A stretch of DNA of 64,000 bases from Kordiimonas sp. SCSIO 12603 (GCF_024398035.1 NZ_CP073748.1:1649520-1713519); one strand, 5' to 3'; shown: positions 43,628 to 53,539, counted from the stretch's first letter. The notes: a model not told the origin generated them from the sequence alone. Made by a program: numbers and translations.

Positions 43628-45199
43628 CTAAATAAACAGTGTGGGTAGTAGTGTAGAGATAAGCAGCATGGCAGCGAATGCGCCGAGCATAAGACTGAGT
43701 TCTTCTATGGTGATTAAAGCACCATTTCCAGATTGCTTGGTGGCAATATCAAGATCAGTACTTTTGCGTAGATAAGACATGGCCAGGCCAATTGCGAGTG
43801 CGCTAACGCAGCCAATAAAGTTCCACCACAGCCAGAATACTTCTGGCACCATAAGCCAAAGATACATATTGATGCCGACACCCGTGATCAGGCCGAGATT
43901 TGCGTCACGTGAACCAATACGTTTGAACATGATTGCCATCATGAACGTTGCCAGGATAGGACCGTAGAAAACAGAACCAATTTTATTGATGGCTTCAATC
44001 ACTGTATCTGCAATATCACCGCCAAATACTGAGAAAGTTACAATCACAATACCCCAGAAAAACACCATGATACGTGACCATGATACATACTGTTTTTCGC
44101 TAAGTTCGCGGCCTGTAAGGCGCGTGAAATCTTCCATGGAAACAGCTGTCAACGAATTCAAAGTAGAACTGAGGGATGACATGGCGGCTGCCATAAGGGC
44201 AACCACTAGAATACCAATGATACCATGCGGCAGGTAGTTCACGATAAACAGTGGTACCATCAGGTCTGGCTTATCTTTAGGGATGAGCGAGAGGAATTCT
44301 GGTGTTGTTAATGTGAAGGTGCCAAGCACTAGTCCTGTCAGGCAGTAGAGCATTACCATAGGAAAACGCAGAAGGCCGTTCATCAACAGGATTTGGCGAA
44401 GTGTTTTTTCACTACTTGCGGAAAGGGAACGCTGCGCCTGTGTCTGGTCGCAGCCATAATAGGAAGCATAGAGAACAATACCGCCAAAGATCATCGGCAT
44501 CAGGCCCCATTCATCACCATTGAAACCGAAAGAATCCGCGCGGATAACGTCTAAGCGTGATGTGTCTACATTTGCCACAAGTTCATCAATACCGCCCAGA
44601 TTGTGTAGAGCAAAAGCGCCTACTATGATCACACCAAAGAAGATAAGCCCCATCTGGATGGCATCAGAATAAACAACAGCTTTCATTCCGCCCTGAAGAG
44701 AATAGATAATGGTAATAACCCCAATTACGGAAATGGAGGTCCAGAAGCTGATCCCCATCATCCCTTCGAGAATAAGCGCAGTGGCATACACCATAATGCC
44801 CGTACCGAAGGAGCGGCTGATCTGGAATACAATACTGATAAGCATGCGCGTGGAAATGCCAAAACGCCCTTCAAGATATTCATAAATGCTCACCACACTG
44901 GAACGGTATAAAGGAGGCAGGATAAACATCAGCAGCAGGATCATCGCCAGCGGTACAGCAAATTCGTACGCCAGCCACACCATGCCGCCGCCGTTCTTTA
45001 GGCCTACAAAAGCAGGGGCTGAAATGAAGCTTATTGCGGAAAGTTGCGTTGCCATTGTTGAGAGCGTGAGCGGAACAGTGCCCATGCTTCGGCCGCCAAG
45101 GAAATAATCCTTTTTGTCGGTGTTCTCTTTGAAGAAATATCCCATCCCCAACAAGGCAATCAGATATCCTGCGATAATCGCATAATCCAAAAAGTTCAT
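43628..45199 (-). CDS. Sodium:solute symporter (SSS family)
   Basis: A 523-residue transporter with about thirteen to fourteen helices. FFKENTDKKDYFLGGRSMGT and LSTMATQLSAISFISAPAFV near the N-terminus, and YSLQGGMKAVVYSDAIQMGL are SSS-family motifs. It uses a sodium gradient to import small solutes such as sugars. Next to a GH63-type hydrolase transcribed the same way, it is the likely inner-membrane importer of the substrate of this catabolic locus. Specificity is inferred from context. Confidence 0.87.
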   Translation of the reverse strand: MNFLDYAIIAGYLIALLGMGYFFKENTDKKDYFLGGRSMGTVPLTLSTMATQLSAISFISAPAFVGLKNGGGMVWLAYEFAVPLAMILLLMFILPPLYRSSVVSIYEYLEGRFGISTRMLISIVFQISRSFGTGIMVYATALILEGMMGISFWTSISVIGVITIIYSLQGGMKAVVYSDAIQMGLIFFGVIIVGAFALHNLGGIDELVANVDTSRLDVIRADSFGFNGDEWGLMPMIFGGIVLYASYYGCDQTQAQRSLSASSEKTLRQILLMNGLLRFPMVMLYCLTGLVLGTFTLTTPEFLSLIPKDKPDLMVPLFIVNYLPHGIIGILVVALMAAAMSSLSSTLNSLTAVSMEDFTRLTGRELSEKQYVSWSRIMVFFWGIVIVTFSVFGGDIADTVIEAINKIGSVFYGPILATFMMAIMFKRIGSRDANLGLITGVGINMYLWLMVPEVFWLWWNFIGCVSALAIGLAMSYLRKSTDLDIATKQSGNGALITIEELSLMLGAFAAMLLISTLLPTLFI

Positions 45200-45247
45200 T
45201 AATCCCTCCCTACGAATTACTTAGTGTATAGGTGACGAAACGAGCCG

Positions 45248-47086
45248 TCACTCTGCTTCTTTTTTGTGCAGATATTCCGCCATCAGGAGGAAGCTGCTTG
45301 CAGTCCATGTAAAGCCCCGGTCACGTAGGCGTTCGCCCGTTAGTGCATGATGGTTTTCTGCAAAATCGAATTCCTTGCACATGCCGCAAAACCGTTTTGC
45401 AATATCGGTTGCAAGATCTTCAAACCCGCTTCTTAAAAGTCCGCTGAAGAACAGATAAGTGGAAGGTCCCCAGATAGGACCCCGCCAATAACCATCATCC
45501 ATGAATTTTGGGCTGTCAGGATGTTCGGTTGCCAAGCCGTAAGGTGTGATAAAGCGTTTGATTTCAGAAACCAGCTTTCCTTTTATGTCCTCTGGTAGGC
45601 GATCTCCCAGCAGAATAGGCATGCAGTAGATAAGGCTATCAGAGGTGATAGTTTCACCGCGAACCGCTCCTTTGGCAGTAAATTTTTCGCCGTCCCAAAG
45701 CTCTTTGATGAGGTTGGTATACAAAGCGTCTGCGGCTTCTTTCCAGCTTTTGGCTTTTGCTGCAAAGCCATGTTCTTTTGCGAAAGAGGCGAGGGCATCA
45801 CACTGAACAATCAGGAAGGTGTTTAGGTCAGGGCCAATCACGGGCACTATTTCATCAAACATAGTGGCGTTATCCCAGCCACTGTCATACCCGTGCATAT
45901 AGTGCGCAAGTTCATTTGCTTCTAGGCGGCGATGATTTAACCAGAAGTTGGTCCAGCTTTCGATGGAGTAAAACAGTTCCAGAGCTTTTGTTTCATCAAC
46001 TTGACCGCCCATACGGTTTTGCAGCTCTTCCAATGTCCAGCCATGGATTGGCGGCTTGGTATAGTTGAAGATCATATGAGTATCGTTATAGGCATCTGGG
46101 TAACAGCCAAATTCATCTTGCTCATCGGCTACCACCAGCATTTGATCCCAGGCTAGGCTGTTAAAAGCCGTACGGTCTGAATTTGAAGCCAGTGCCAGCG
46201 CGTTGAAGCAGTGATCCCAGCTCCAGATACGGCACATATAGTTTTTTGACATCAGCATCGTGTCACGCTTTAAAAGGCCATGCGGCTTCACGGTGGCAGA
46301 CCATGTTATGTAAGCAGCCAGTTTTCTCGCAGCTTCAAGGGCCGGGCTGGCTGGTGGTGTGTTTTCCAGCCATTCGCTAAAATCAGCAGCTACGTCAGAT
46401 TTACAAATATCGAAGTTGGCGCGGTTTGGTTTGGTCCATACGCTTACAAAAAGGTCAACCGCAATTTCCCAACTTTCGCCGGAAACATTAACCTGTACCT
46501 CAAATTCTTTACCTGTCTCAGCTTCTCGTTCTGAGTAGATACCCATATGTCCGGAAAGGCGCTCAATCTGAAACTTTCTGTGGATGGGGAGAATGTTGAA
46601 TGTGGCTACTGAGCAATCGCCATGATCTGCTTCCAGTGTGTTTACCTCAGCTCGTTCTCTGGGTTTCAGGCTTAATCGGCAGTCCCCAGTTCCTTTAATA
46701 CGGATAGTATCGGTGCCGTCAAATACCGCTTCAATTGATTGTCCCTTATGTTCCCAAAGGAGCGATGTTGGAGTTGCCACAGGCCTTGATTTTATATCTG
46801 GATCTGTAAATTCGGGGATGAGTTCAATGACAGGCTTCGCATCGTGATGGTGGCATTTGATATAGTGGCGATCTAGATCGTATGGTTCAAATTTGGCGAT
46901 AAGGGGTGTGATTGAAAGCCATGAACCTCTTCTGCTGAAGGATACATCTTCAAGATTGACATGAACATCTGAATGCAAATTGCCGGACATAAACAAACCT
47001 TTAACTGGCGCAAGTGCGCGTTCCAAACCCGCTGAGATTTTGAATTTAAGCGGTTTTTCAAATAAATTGGAACCGGTTTCTATCAT
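45248..47086 (-). CDS. GH63/MGH1-like glycoside hydrolase with N-terminal beta domain
   Basis: A 612-residue protein without a clear signal peptide. The N-terminal 230 residues look like a beta-sandwich. The (alpha/alpha)6 catalytic part has WSWDHCF near 283, GYDSGWDNATMFDE near 398 (likely acid residue), and AENHHALTGERLRDRGFTWT near 570-585 with the probable base glutamate. These motifs are shared with mannosylglycerate/glucosylglycerate hydrolases and GH63 glucosidases. It follows the LacI-type operators at 47067 and 47144 and precedes the symporter. Confidence 0.82.
   Translation of the reverse strand: MIETGSNLFEKPLKFKISAGLERALAPVKGLFMSGNLHSDVHVNLEDVSFSRRGSWLSITPLIAKFEPYDLDRHYIKCHHHDAKPVIELIPEFTDPDIKSRPVATPTSLLWEHKGQSIEAVFDGTDTIRIKGTGDCRLSLKPRERAEVNTLEADHGDCSVATFNILPIHRKFQIERLSGHMGIYSEREAETGKEFEVQVNVSGESWEIAVDLFVSVWTKPNRANFDICKSDVAADFSEWLENTPPASPALEAARKLAAYITWSATVKPHGLLKRDTMLMSKNYMCRIWSWDHCFNALALASNSDRTAFNSLAWDQMLVVADEQDEFGCYPDAYNDTHMIFNYTKPPIHGWTLEELQNRMGGQVDETKALELFYSIESWTNFWLNHRRLEANELAHYMHGYDSGWDNATMFDEIVPVIGPDLNTFLIVQCDALASFAKEHGFAAKAKSWKEAADALYTNLIKELWDGEKFTAKGAVRGETITSDSLIYCMPILLGDRLPEDIKGKLVSEIKRFITPYGLATEHPDSPKFMDDGYWRGPIWGPSTYLFFSGLLRSGFEDLATDIAKRFCGMCKEFDFAENHHALTGERLRDRGFTWTASSFLLMAEYLHKKEAE
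47067..47082. promoter_or_regulatory. LacI-type operator candidate 1
   Basis: TTGGAACCGGTTTCTA is a near-palindrome centred on CG, the usual LacI-family layout. It overlaps codons 2-7 of the GH63-type gene (ATG at 47086). It shares 12 of 16 bases with candidate 2 at 47144-47159, about 77 bp away. Confidence 0.45.
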
Positions 47087-47143
47087 TGGAACTGGATAAT
47101 TTCAACGAAAATAATTGTTATGAAAACATTGTATGTCTAATTA

Positions 47144-47159
47144 TTGGTACCGATTTCAA
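47144..47159. promoter_or_regulatory. LacI-type operator candidate 2
   Basis: TTGGTACCGATTTCAA is a near-palindrome centred on CG, resembling candidate 1. It lies in the divergent gap between the hydrolase and the glycerate kinase genes. A LacI regulator is encoded at 48522-49535. Confidence 0.45.
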
Positions 47160-47229
47160 TTTTCACTTGCTATAGCTGGTGAGGGGATTTATTTCTTGGT
47201 TATGTGTTTTGTTATAAGTGGAGCGGGTG

Positions 47230-48498
47230 ATGTCTGGATTGAGAAGGCGAGAGGAATTAATGCGCGAGATGTTCCGCGCTGCTGTTGCTGCGGTCCATCC
47301 GGAAGCATGTTTGCCTCGCTATCTATTGGCAACAGATAATTTCTCTGGTCGAACTATCGTTCTCGCAGCGGGCAAGGCAGCGGCTGCAATGGCTGTTGAG
47401 GCGGAGAAAATACTCGGTTCTGTGGAGGGGCTTGCAGTAACGCGTCATCACCATCTTCCTCAGGAGATGCCGAAGCATATCAGGGTGATTGAGGCAGGCC
47501 ATCCTGTGCCAGATGATGCCAGTGAGAAGGTGGCTGCTGAAATGCTCACGCTTGCTGAAAGTGCGGGCGAGGGTGATCGGGTTATTGTTCTGATGTCAGG
47601 CGGGGCATCAGCGCTCTTGTCCGCCCCTGTTGCTGAAATTGATTTTGAAACCAAAAAGGCGGTGAATAAATTCTTGTTGCATTCGGGTGCTGCAATCTCA
47701 GAGATGAACTGCGTCAGAAAGCATTTGTCACGTATTAAAGGTGGGCGTTTGGCGAAGGCTGCATACCCCGCAAGCGTTGAAACTTATGCTATTTCTGATG
47801 TGCCCGGCGATGTCCTTTCAAATATTGGATCAGGACCAACATGCGGGGATACTTCGACGCTAAAGGAAGCCAGAAATATTCTAAACAAATATGGATGGAA
47901 TGGTGATACTGGAGTTCTAGCGGCTATTGAGAATGAAGGTAATGAGACACCAGTACCCGAAATATTTATGGACAATAAAGAGCTGATTATAGCTAAAGCC
48001 GCTGATGCACTTACTGCAGCAAAGCAGTTAGCAGTAAAGGATGGCCGGCAAATATTGATGCTGGGCGATGATATTGAAGGTATTGCCGGTGATGTGGCGC
48101 AGGAACATGCAAAGCTTGTTCGTGAATGTCGCGCTAAAGGTGGGCGATGGGCTATTATCTCTGGTGGTGAAACCACTGTTGAGGTTGGAAACCCAAGCGG
48201 AAAAGGCGGTCGGAACCTTGAATATTGTGCGGCACTGGTAGAAGCGCTTGCTGGTATGAAAGGTGTTTCCGGGTTGGCATGCGATACTGACGGTATAGAC
48301 GGTACTGAAGATGTAGCTGGTGCGGTTTTTGATGAAAATACATTATCCGCATTCGAAGGTGCTGGCGTTTCGGTGGCAGAAGCAAGGGCTACAAATTGTA
48401 CGTATCAGCTTTTTGAAGCAATTGATGCATTGATTAAAACCGGGCCAACCCTTACCAATGTGAACGATTTTCGCGTCATTCTGATTGATGATGTATAA
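47230..48498 (+). CDS. Glycerate 2-kinase (GckA/TtuD, DUF4147 family)
   Basis: A 422-residue kinase of the MOFRL/DUF4147 type. LRRREELMREMFRAAVAAVH, VLAAGKAAAAMA near the start, VLMSGGASALLSAPV in the first third, CVRKHLSRIKGGRLA, and WAIISGGETTVEVGNPSGKG later are family signatures. It phosphorylates D-glycerate to 2-phosphoglycerate. I use the ATG at 47230, six bases after GGAG; a GTG at 47218 is also in frame. It fits the disposal of glycerate released from a glycosyl-glycerate. Confidence 0.9.
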   Translation: MSGLRRREELMREMFRAAVAAVHPEACLPRYLLATDNFSGRTIVLAAGKAAAAMAVEAEKILGSVEGLAVTRHHHLPQEMPKHIRVIEAGHPVPDDASEKVAAEMLTLAESAGEGDRVIVLMSGGASALLSAPVAEIDFETKKAVNKFLLHSGAAISEMNCVRKHLSRIKGGRLAKAAYPASVETYAISDVPGDVLSNIGSGPTCGDTSTLKEARNILNKYGWNGDTGVLAAIENEGNETPVPEIFMDNKELIIAKAADALTAAKQLAVKDGRQILMLGDDIEGIAGDVAQEHAKLVRECRAKGGRWAIISGGETTVEVGNPSGKGGRNLEYCAALVEALAGMKGVSGLACDTDGIDGTEDVAGAVFDENTLSAFEGAGVSVAEARATNCTYQLFEAIDALIKTGPTLTNVNDFRVILIDDV

Positions 48499-48521
48499 GT
48501 AATTGAAGTTTGGAGCTTTCT

Positions 48522-49535
48522 TTGGTTAATCCCGAAAAAAATACTGGTGTGACAAGTATTCTTGCTGTGGCGAAAGCAGCTGGGGTTTCCAAGGCTACTG
48601 TAAGTCGGGTCTTGAATAACCGTCCGGGAGTGAATGCGAAAACCAAAGCAAAAGTTCTAAAGGTTATTGAGGACACCGGTTATCAACCGGATGAAACAGC
48701 CCGTAACCTGTCTTTTGGTAAAAGCTCTAAAGTTGGTTTGAATACTGGCTTCAGTAGTCAGCTGAATGTGCATTTCTTCCTGTTCAGGCAATATCTGGAA
48801 TCTGCTCTGTTTTCGAAAGGTATGCGAGTTGAACAGCTGCCAACCGATGAGCGGGGACTTTTTCCTGCGACTGCAGATCATATGGTTATTGCATCCATTT
48901 ATGATGATGATCCCAGAGTGGCATATCTGCAGGAGCGTAATATTCCATTTGTCTCGCTCGGTAAAAGTAGTGCCGATTTTTGGGTGGCCTCTGATGAATA
49001 TAGCGGCGGTCAGCAGGCTGCAGAGCATCTGCTGAAATTGGGGCATAAGGACATCCTGGTGTTAGCGGGTAGTGTGTCTGGCGATGGGGCTATGTCGTCT
49101 CCGCTTCATACTCGCGCTACTAGCGAGCGTATTCGAGGCGTGCGAGATGCGCTGGGGGCTGCTGGTATTGAGCTTCCAAACAAGCATATTCTTGAAGGTG
49201 ACTTCACGGGGCTTGGTGCCTTTCTTGCTGTCAGGCAGGCTATTCGTGATGGTTTGAAGTTTACAGCGATTTTTGCGCTTTCTGATGTGATGGCTGCTGG
49301 CGCTATTAAGGCGCTAGAGGATCATGATCTTAGGGTGCCGGATGATGTTTCTATCATCGGGTATGATGAAATCCCGGAAGTTGGTGAGGCGATCACCACT
49401 ATTCGGCAAAATACTGAAGAACTGGCCCATGCAGTGGCTGATCTGCTTGATGATGCGATCGAAGGCGCAGAGGCGCGTAGTATTACGGTACCTGTCGAAT
49501 TAGTGGTGCGAGGCACCACTCAACAATTACGTTAA
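48522..49535 (+). CDS. LacI-family transcriptional regulator
   Basis: A 337-residue LacI protein. The helix-turn-helix and hinge are at the N-terminus (SILAVAKAAGVSKATVSRVL, NNRPGVNAKTKAKV), followed by a type 1 periplasmic-binding-like sensor (WVASDEYSGGQQAAEHLL, AIFALSDVMAAGAIKALED, DVSIIGYDEIPE). I favour the TTG at 48522 because GGAG lies six bases upstream; a TTG at 48510 is an alternative. It should control the surrounding genes through operators such as 47067 and 47144. Its stop overlaps the stop of the convergent ROK gene. Confidence 0.9.
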   Translation: MVNPEKNTGVTSILAVAKAAGVSKATVSRVLNNRPGVNAKTKAKVLKVIEDTGYQPDETARNLSFGKSSKVGLNTGFSSQLNVHFFLFRQYLESALFSKGMRVEQLPTDERGLFPATADHMVIASIYDDDPRVAYLQERNIPFVSLGKSSADFWVASDEYSGGQQAAEHLLKLGHKDILVLAGSVSGDGAMSSPLHTRATSERIRGVRDALGAAGIELPNKHILEGDFTGLGAFLAVRQAIRDGLKFTAIFALSDVMAAGAIKALEDHDLRVPDDVSIIGYDEIPEVGEAITTIRQNTEELAHAVADLLDDAIEGAEARSITVPVELVVRGTTQQLR

Positions 49536-50701
49536 ACCGTACTGTAAAAATATTTATGAAGTGGGAGCATTGCTGCCCCTAGCACTCCGCCATCCCCTGT
49601 ATGATCTGAAATAGTCAATCGCGGCATGGCGCGGGGTTCTGAACGTCTGCCATCATCGTAGATTTTCAGTTTTTCAATAAGCATACGGGCGAGCGAGCGT
49701 GGGATGCGCCCACCAAGCACGATGGCATCTGTATCCAGAATAGCAGCGATTGCGGAAACTACGAGTGATAGCGCAGGTTCCGTTTTCTCAATCCAATCCG
49801 TAACGCCGGGTTGCTCAGGATCAAATTTCGCTAGCATGTCAGAAATGCCTTCAATATCAGCGCCTTTTTCCTGAAGCATAGTGTGAAGGAGGTCCAGCAT
49901 TGGGCGTGGGTACATATTGCTAGGTACAATCAAACCAATCTCGCCAGCGTTACCGTTGCTACCTCTTAGCATTTCACCATTAATAACAATGCCGCCACCA
50001 ATGCCCGCGGCAATGAATAGATATGCAAAATTTTCGTAATCACGACCAGTGCCAAGGAGGCTTTCGCCCAGAGCTGCGACATTGCCGTCGTTCTCTACCC
50101 AAACAGGGAGATTGAGTTCTTCAGCAATGATTTCATCAATATCAATGAGGGCCCATTCACCAAGGCCTGGCGGTGTATTGAACTTTGACCTGCCGCCAAG
50201 ATTATAGCCGGAGATAGCAACACCAGCGCCAAGGATGGTATCGTGCTCGATATTATGTTCACTGGTGAAACTATCAAAAGACAGTTTGATCAGGTTAAGT
50301 ACCTCTTTCCGGCTCATGGAGGGGGGGATGTGCGTTGTCTCTGCTATCGTTTCGCCAGCCAGGTTCACTAGTGCGATAGCAACACAGTCTGTCATGATAG
50401 ATATGCCAATGGTGTAGGCGTAGTTTCCTACTATGCTTGTAGAAAGGCTTGGTTGGCCTCTTTTCCCGGTGGCAACGCGGTCGGATGCAATGAGTATTCC
50501 CTTTTCAATCATCCCTTTGATAAGGCGAGAAATGCTCTGCTGGGAGAACTCTGATAGCGAGGTTAATTCTGCCAATGTCAGATTGGGGCGTCTGATAAGC
50601 AGGGACAGGATTTTCCTCTCACTGAGTGAGCAGGGGGTGCGGGTCGAGTCTCTAAAAAATGGTGGTGTTGCAAAAGTTTTGTGACTCAGAAATCTGCTCA
50701 T
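49532..50701 (-). CDS. ROK-family transcriptional regulator
   Basis: A 389-residue protein: an N-terminal winged helix (LTLAELTSLSEFSQQSISRL) and a ROK sugar-kinase-like domain (GVAISGYNLGG, VENDGNVAALGESLLGTG, AAGIGGGIVINGEMLRGS, NAGEIGLI). The Cys-rich zinc site (CxCG...C) expected after GEIG in many ROK proteins is not present; the segment reads VPSNMYPRPMLDLL. Likely a sugar-responsive repressor of the neighbouring TonB receptor operon, from which it diverges. Confidence 0.85.
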   Translation of the reverse strand: MSRFLSHKTFATPPFFRDSTRTPCSLSERKILSLLIRRPNLTLAELTSLSEFSQQSISRLIKGMIEKGILIASDRVATGKRGQPSLSTSIVGNYAYTIGISIMTDCVAIALVNLAGETIAETTHIPPSMSRKEVLNLIKLSFDSFTSEHNIEHDTILGAGVAISGYNLGGRSKFNTPPGLGEWALIDIDEIIAEELNLPVWVENDGNVAALGESLLGTGRDYENFAYLFIAAGIGGGIVINGEMLRGSNGNAGEIGLIVPSNMYPRPMLDLLHTMLQEKGADIEGISDMLAKFDPEQPGVTDWIEKTEPALSLVVSAIAAILDTDAIVLGGRIPRSLARMLIEKLKIYDDGRRSEPRAMPRLTISDHTGDGGVLGAAMLPLHKYFYSTV

Positions 50702-51039
50702 TCTCGCGCTTTCAATCCTGTTTCATTGCGAAATCCTAGTACTGATACGCATACCTCTATGCCGGGCGTATGTTGTCTAAAATTCCAAATATTTCAGCGG
50801 TTTCGAAATCTTACTCTAGCGATTTATATGTATTTGGCAACTATAAAACTTAAATATAACTCATAATAAGTTTTAATAATTGTGAAAAATATGTTGCAAA
50901 TATAGTTTTTATTCACAATAGTCTCGACCTAAGAGCGAGGACCCGCCGAAATCCGGGGATTAGCTTAGAAGTCCATCGGCGTTTGACAGGGAAGGAAGGC
51001 GCAAGTTGGATGTGATATAGTGTAAATGGGAGGGATAAG
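50702..51039. promoter_or_regulatory. Divergent ROK / TonB receptor region with long leader
   Basis: This 338-base gap must hold promoters for the ROK gene and for the TonB receptor. It is AT-rich around 50815-50915. A weak possible stem, CGCCGA (50944-50949) with TCGGCG (50976-50981), would leave a 26-base loop. I see no riboswitch I can name. GGGAGGGATAAG precedes the receptor ATG. No gene is supported here. Confidence 0.4.
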
Positions 51040-53493
51040 ATGACGTTTAGCTCACTTAAAACCAAACTTTTAACCGGCGTAACTTTATTTGCTGTTGCGG
51101 GTGCTGCATCTGCGCAAGATGCGTCTGAAAAAGAAGAAAAAGTACTGTCTTTGGAAGAAATCGTTGTTACCGGTACGAGTAAAGCGCGTAGCAGCTTTTC
51201 TACGCCTGTTCAGGTAACGTCCATTTCTGAAGATCAGCTTCGGAAATTTACAGCAAGTAGCCAGGCAGATATTCTGCGTTCAGTAACAGGTATTAAAGCT
51301 GAAGGCGGTGGCGGTGAAGTTGCTGCGAACGTTTTCATTAAAGGTTTGCCGTCAGGTGGTCAGTTCCAGTTTACTCCGCTCCTTTATGATGGTGTTGCAT
51401 CCTTCAGTACATTTGGTCTGAACTCTTCAGCCTTTGATGTTTATTACCGTAATGACTTGGGCATTGAGCGCGTGGAATTTGTTCGTGGTGGTGTATCCAA
51501 CCTGTTCGGCCCGGGTTCAGTCGCTGGTGTTATCAACTATATCTCCAAAACGGGTGAAGATGAGCCAGAAGGTCAGGTACAGTTTGAAGTGGCTGAAGAA
51601 GGCCGGTACCGCGCCGATTTTGCAGCGAGCGGGCCGCTAAGTGCTGATGAAGGCCTTTATTACGCTATGTCTGGTTATTACCGCTATGATGAAGGGCCAC
51701 TTGATTCTGGTCTGCCAACTGAAGGTTACCAAATTCGCGGTAACATCAAAAAAGAATTTGGTGACGGATCTGGTTCCGTAACACTCTATACGCAGGTAAT
51801 TGATGATAAGGTTCAGTTCTTCCTGCCTTTCCCACTAGATGGTGATACGCGTGAACGCCCAACAGGTAATGATGGCGAAACTATCTATACGCTGCAAACC
51901 CGCGATGCATCACGCTTGAGCTATCAAACACCTGATGGTGTTTTTGAAACACCTATTGCAGACGGTGTTTCCACACAAGGCGCTACTTTTGCGTTAGCGT
52001 TTGAGAAAGAACTGGAAAACGGTTGGGGCTTTAACGGTAAAGTTAAATACTCTGATTATGATCACCAGTTTAACCTGTTCCTTGATGGTGATGGTATTGC
52101 GAATACACCAGAAACACAGGCTGGTTTCCTCGCGGCTCGCGGCTTAGGTGATCTTGCTGGTGCATCATTTACATTCACAGAATCTGGGCAGGCGCTTGGT
52201 GCGAATGATCTGCTGTTTGCCAACCGTATTTTGGATCGGGACCGTCCGGCGACAGATTTTACCAGTGAATTGAATGTTACAAAAACCTTTGATGCAGGTG
52301 ATTGGGAACACAGTTTCACGTTTGGTGGTTTCTTCGCAAACGCTGAAGCAGCGGATGATAATGTTATCTCAACATACCTTGGTGAATTCAATGATCAGCC
52401 GCGCCTTGTAGATCTTACCTATACGGATGAAAATGGTAATCCTGTTGTTTTCTCACTGAATGGTTTGACAAATGCTGGTGTTATTTTCTCTAATCGCGAA
52501 CATACAGCCAAGCGTATTGCAGGTTACATCGCTGATCAGTTTGAAAATGATCGCTGGGTATTTGATGTTGGTTTCCGTGTAGAACGGTTTGTAGGTGATT
52601 TCTTCCGTGAAGGAACAACAACAGCTGTAATTAATGATGATCCAGGCTTTGCTCCAGGCCTTCAAAGTGTAGTAACAGGTGATGGCTCCTTCCAGATTGG
52701 TTCTGTTTCTACAACAGAATGGGCGGTTGCTCTTGGCGCTCTATACCGTCTCAATGACAATGTGAACCTTTACGGTAACTTCTCTCGGGGTTTCTTCTTC
52801 CCGCAGCTTCGCAGTGTACGTGTAAATTCACTTGGCGAAACAGCTTCTTACGATGCTGAAATTATCAAGCAAGCGGAAGTAGGTGTGAAATATGGTTCAG
52901 CTAATTTTGCAGCAACATTCTCTGCTTTCTATGCCGAACTTGATAATCGTGCGAACGTTGATTTTGTAAATGACGGTAATGGCGGAGTTGTTGAAGAGGT
53001 AAGCCTTCAGTCAACTAAGTCATACGGTATCGAAGCTACTGCTTCATATAATATTACAGAAACACTGCGCGTAGATGCGAATGTGACCCTTCAAGATCAT
53101 GAGTTGACGCAAAATGATGGCAACCCGGCACTTATCGGCAATGAACTTCGCCGTCAGCCAAATCTGCTGTTTAACGCTGGTGTTTACTATGATGATGATA
53201 CCTTCGACGTATCCTTCTTCCAAAACTATGTTGGCGATAACTTCGCAAACGATTCCAACAGTGTTGAGCTGGATGCCTTCAGTATCTTCCGTTTGGACGC
53301 TGGTTACAGCTTCGGCTTCGGCGGTGAAAAGAACGCACGTATTGGGCTTGGCGTATTCAACCTGTTTGATAGTCAGGGCACAACAGAAGGTTCGCCTCGC
53401 CAAGGTACATCTCAATCAAATACAGGCAACTTTTTTGTAGGTCGCCCGGTTCTGCCACGCCGCGTAACACTGCGGTTTAACTACAAGTTCTAA
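51040..53493 (+). CDS. TonB-dependent receptor (probable carbohydrate uptake)
   Basis: An 817-residue outer-membrane receptor. A signal peptide (to about ASAQDA, residue 26), a TonB box-like EEIVVTGTSKA, plug domain (SISEDQLRKFTASSQADILR and VEFVRGGVSNLFGPGSVAGV), and a barrel ending in VTLRFNYKF with the terminal phenylalanine. It heads a rightward set with GH63-type hydrolase and sugar oxidation genes, so it is likely to import the locus substrate through the outer membrane. Not paired with a SusD-like gene, as usual in proteobacteria. Confidence 0.9.
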   Translation: MTFSSLKTKLLTGVTLFAVAGAASAQDASEKEEKVLSLEEIVVTGTSKARSSFSTPVQVTSISEDQLRKFTASSQADILRSVTGIKAEGGGGEVAANVFIKGLPSGGQFQFTPLLYDGVASFSTFGLNSSAFDVYYRNDLGIERVEFVRGGVSNLFGPGSVAGVINYISKTGEDEPEGQVQFEVAEEGRYRADFAASGPLSADEGLYYAMSGYYRYDEGPLDSGLPTEGYQIRGNIKKEFGDGSGSVTLYTQVIDDKVQFFLPFPLDGDTRERPTGNDGETIYTLQTRDASRLSYQTPDGVFETPIADGVSTQGATFALAFEKELENGWGFNGKVKYSDYDHQFNLFLDGDGIANTPETQAGFLAARGLGDLAGASFTFTESGQALGANDLLFANRILDRDRPATDFTSELNVTKTFDAGDWEHSFTFGGFFANAEAADDNVISTYLGEFNDQPRLVDLTYTDENGNPVVFSLNGLTNAGVIFSNREHTAKRIAGYIADQFENDRWVFDVGFRVERFVGDFFREGTTTAVINDDPGFAPGLQSVVTGDGSFQIGSVSTTEWAVALGALYRLNDNVNLYGNFSRGFFFPQLRSVRVNSLGETASYDAEIIKQAEVGVKYGSANFAATFSAFYAELDNRANVDFVNDGNGGVVEEVSLQSTKSYGIEATASYNITETLRVDANVTLQDHELTQNDGNPALIGNELRRQPNLLFNAGVYYDDDTFDVSFFQNYVGDNFANDSNSVELDAFSIFRLDAGYSFGFGGEKNARIGLGVFNLFDSQGTTEGSPRQGTSQSNTGNFFVGRPVLPRRVTLRFNYKF

Positions 53494-53515
53494 GTATTTG
53501 CAGAACCAAAGTTTC

Positions 53516-53539
53516 AGTGAGGGGAGGCTTCCCCTCACT
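53516..53539 (+). terminator. Hairpin after the TonB receptor gene
   Basis: A perfect stem AGTGAGGGGA (53516-53525) / TCCCCTCACT (53530-53539) with a four-base loop is followed by TCTATTAAG rather than a full T-run. It may act as a partial terminator that sets receptor expression above that of the downstream enzymes, which start at 53586. Confidence 0.65.

Noticed and set aside
50930-51000. Possible riboswitch before the TonB receptor
   Set aside because: Only a six-base stem with a long loop is seen; no conserved core of a known class could be recognised.
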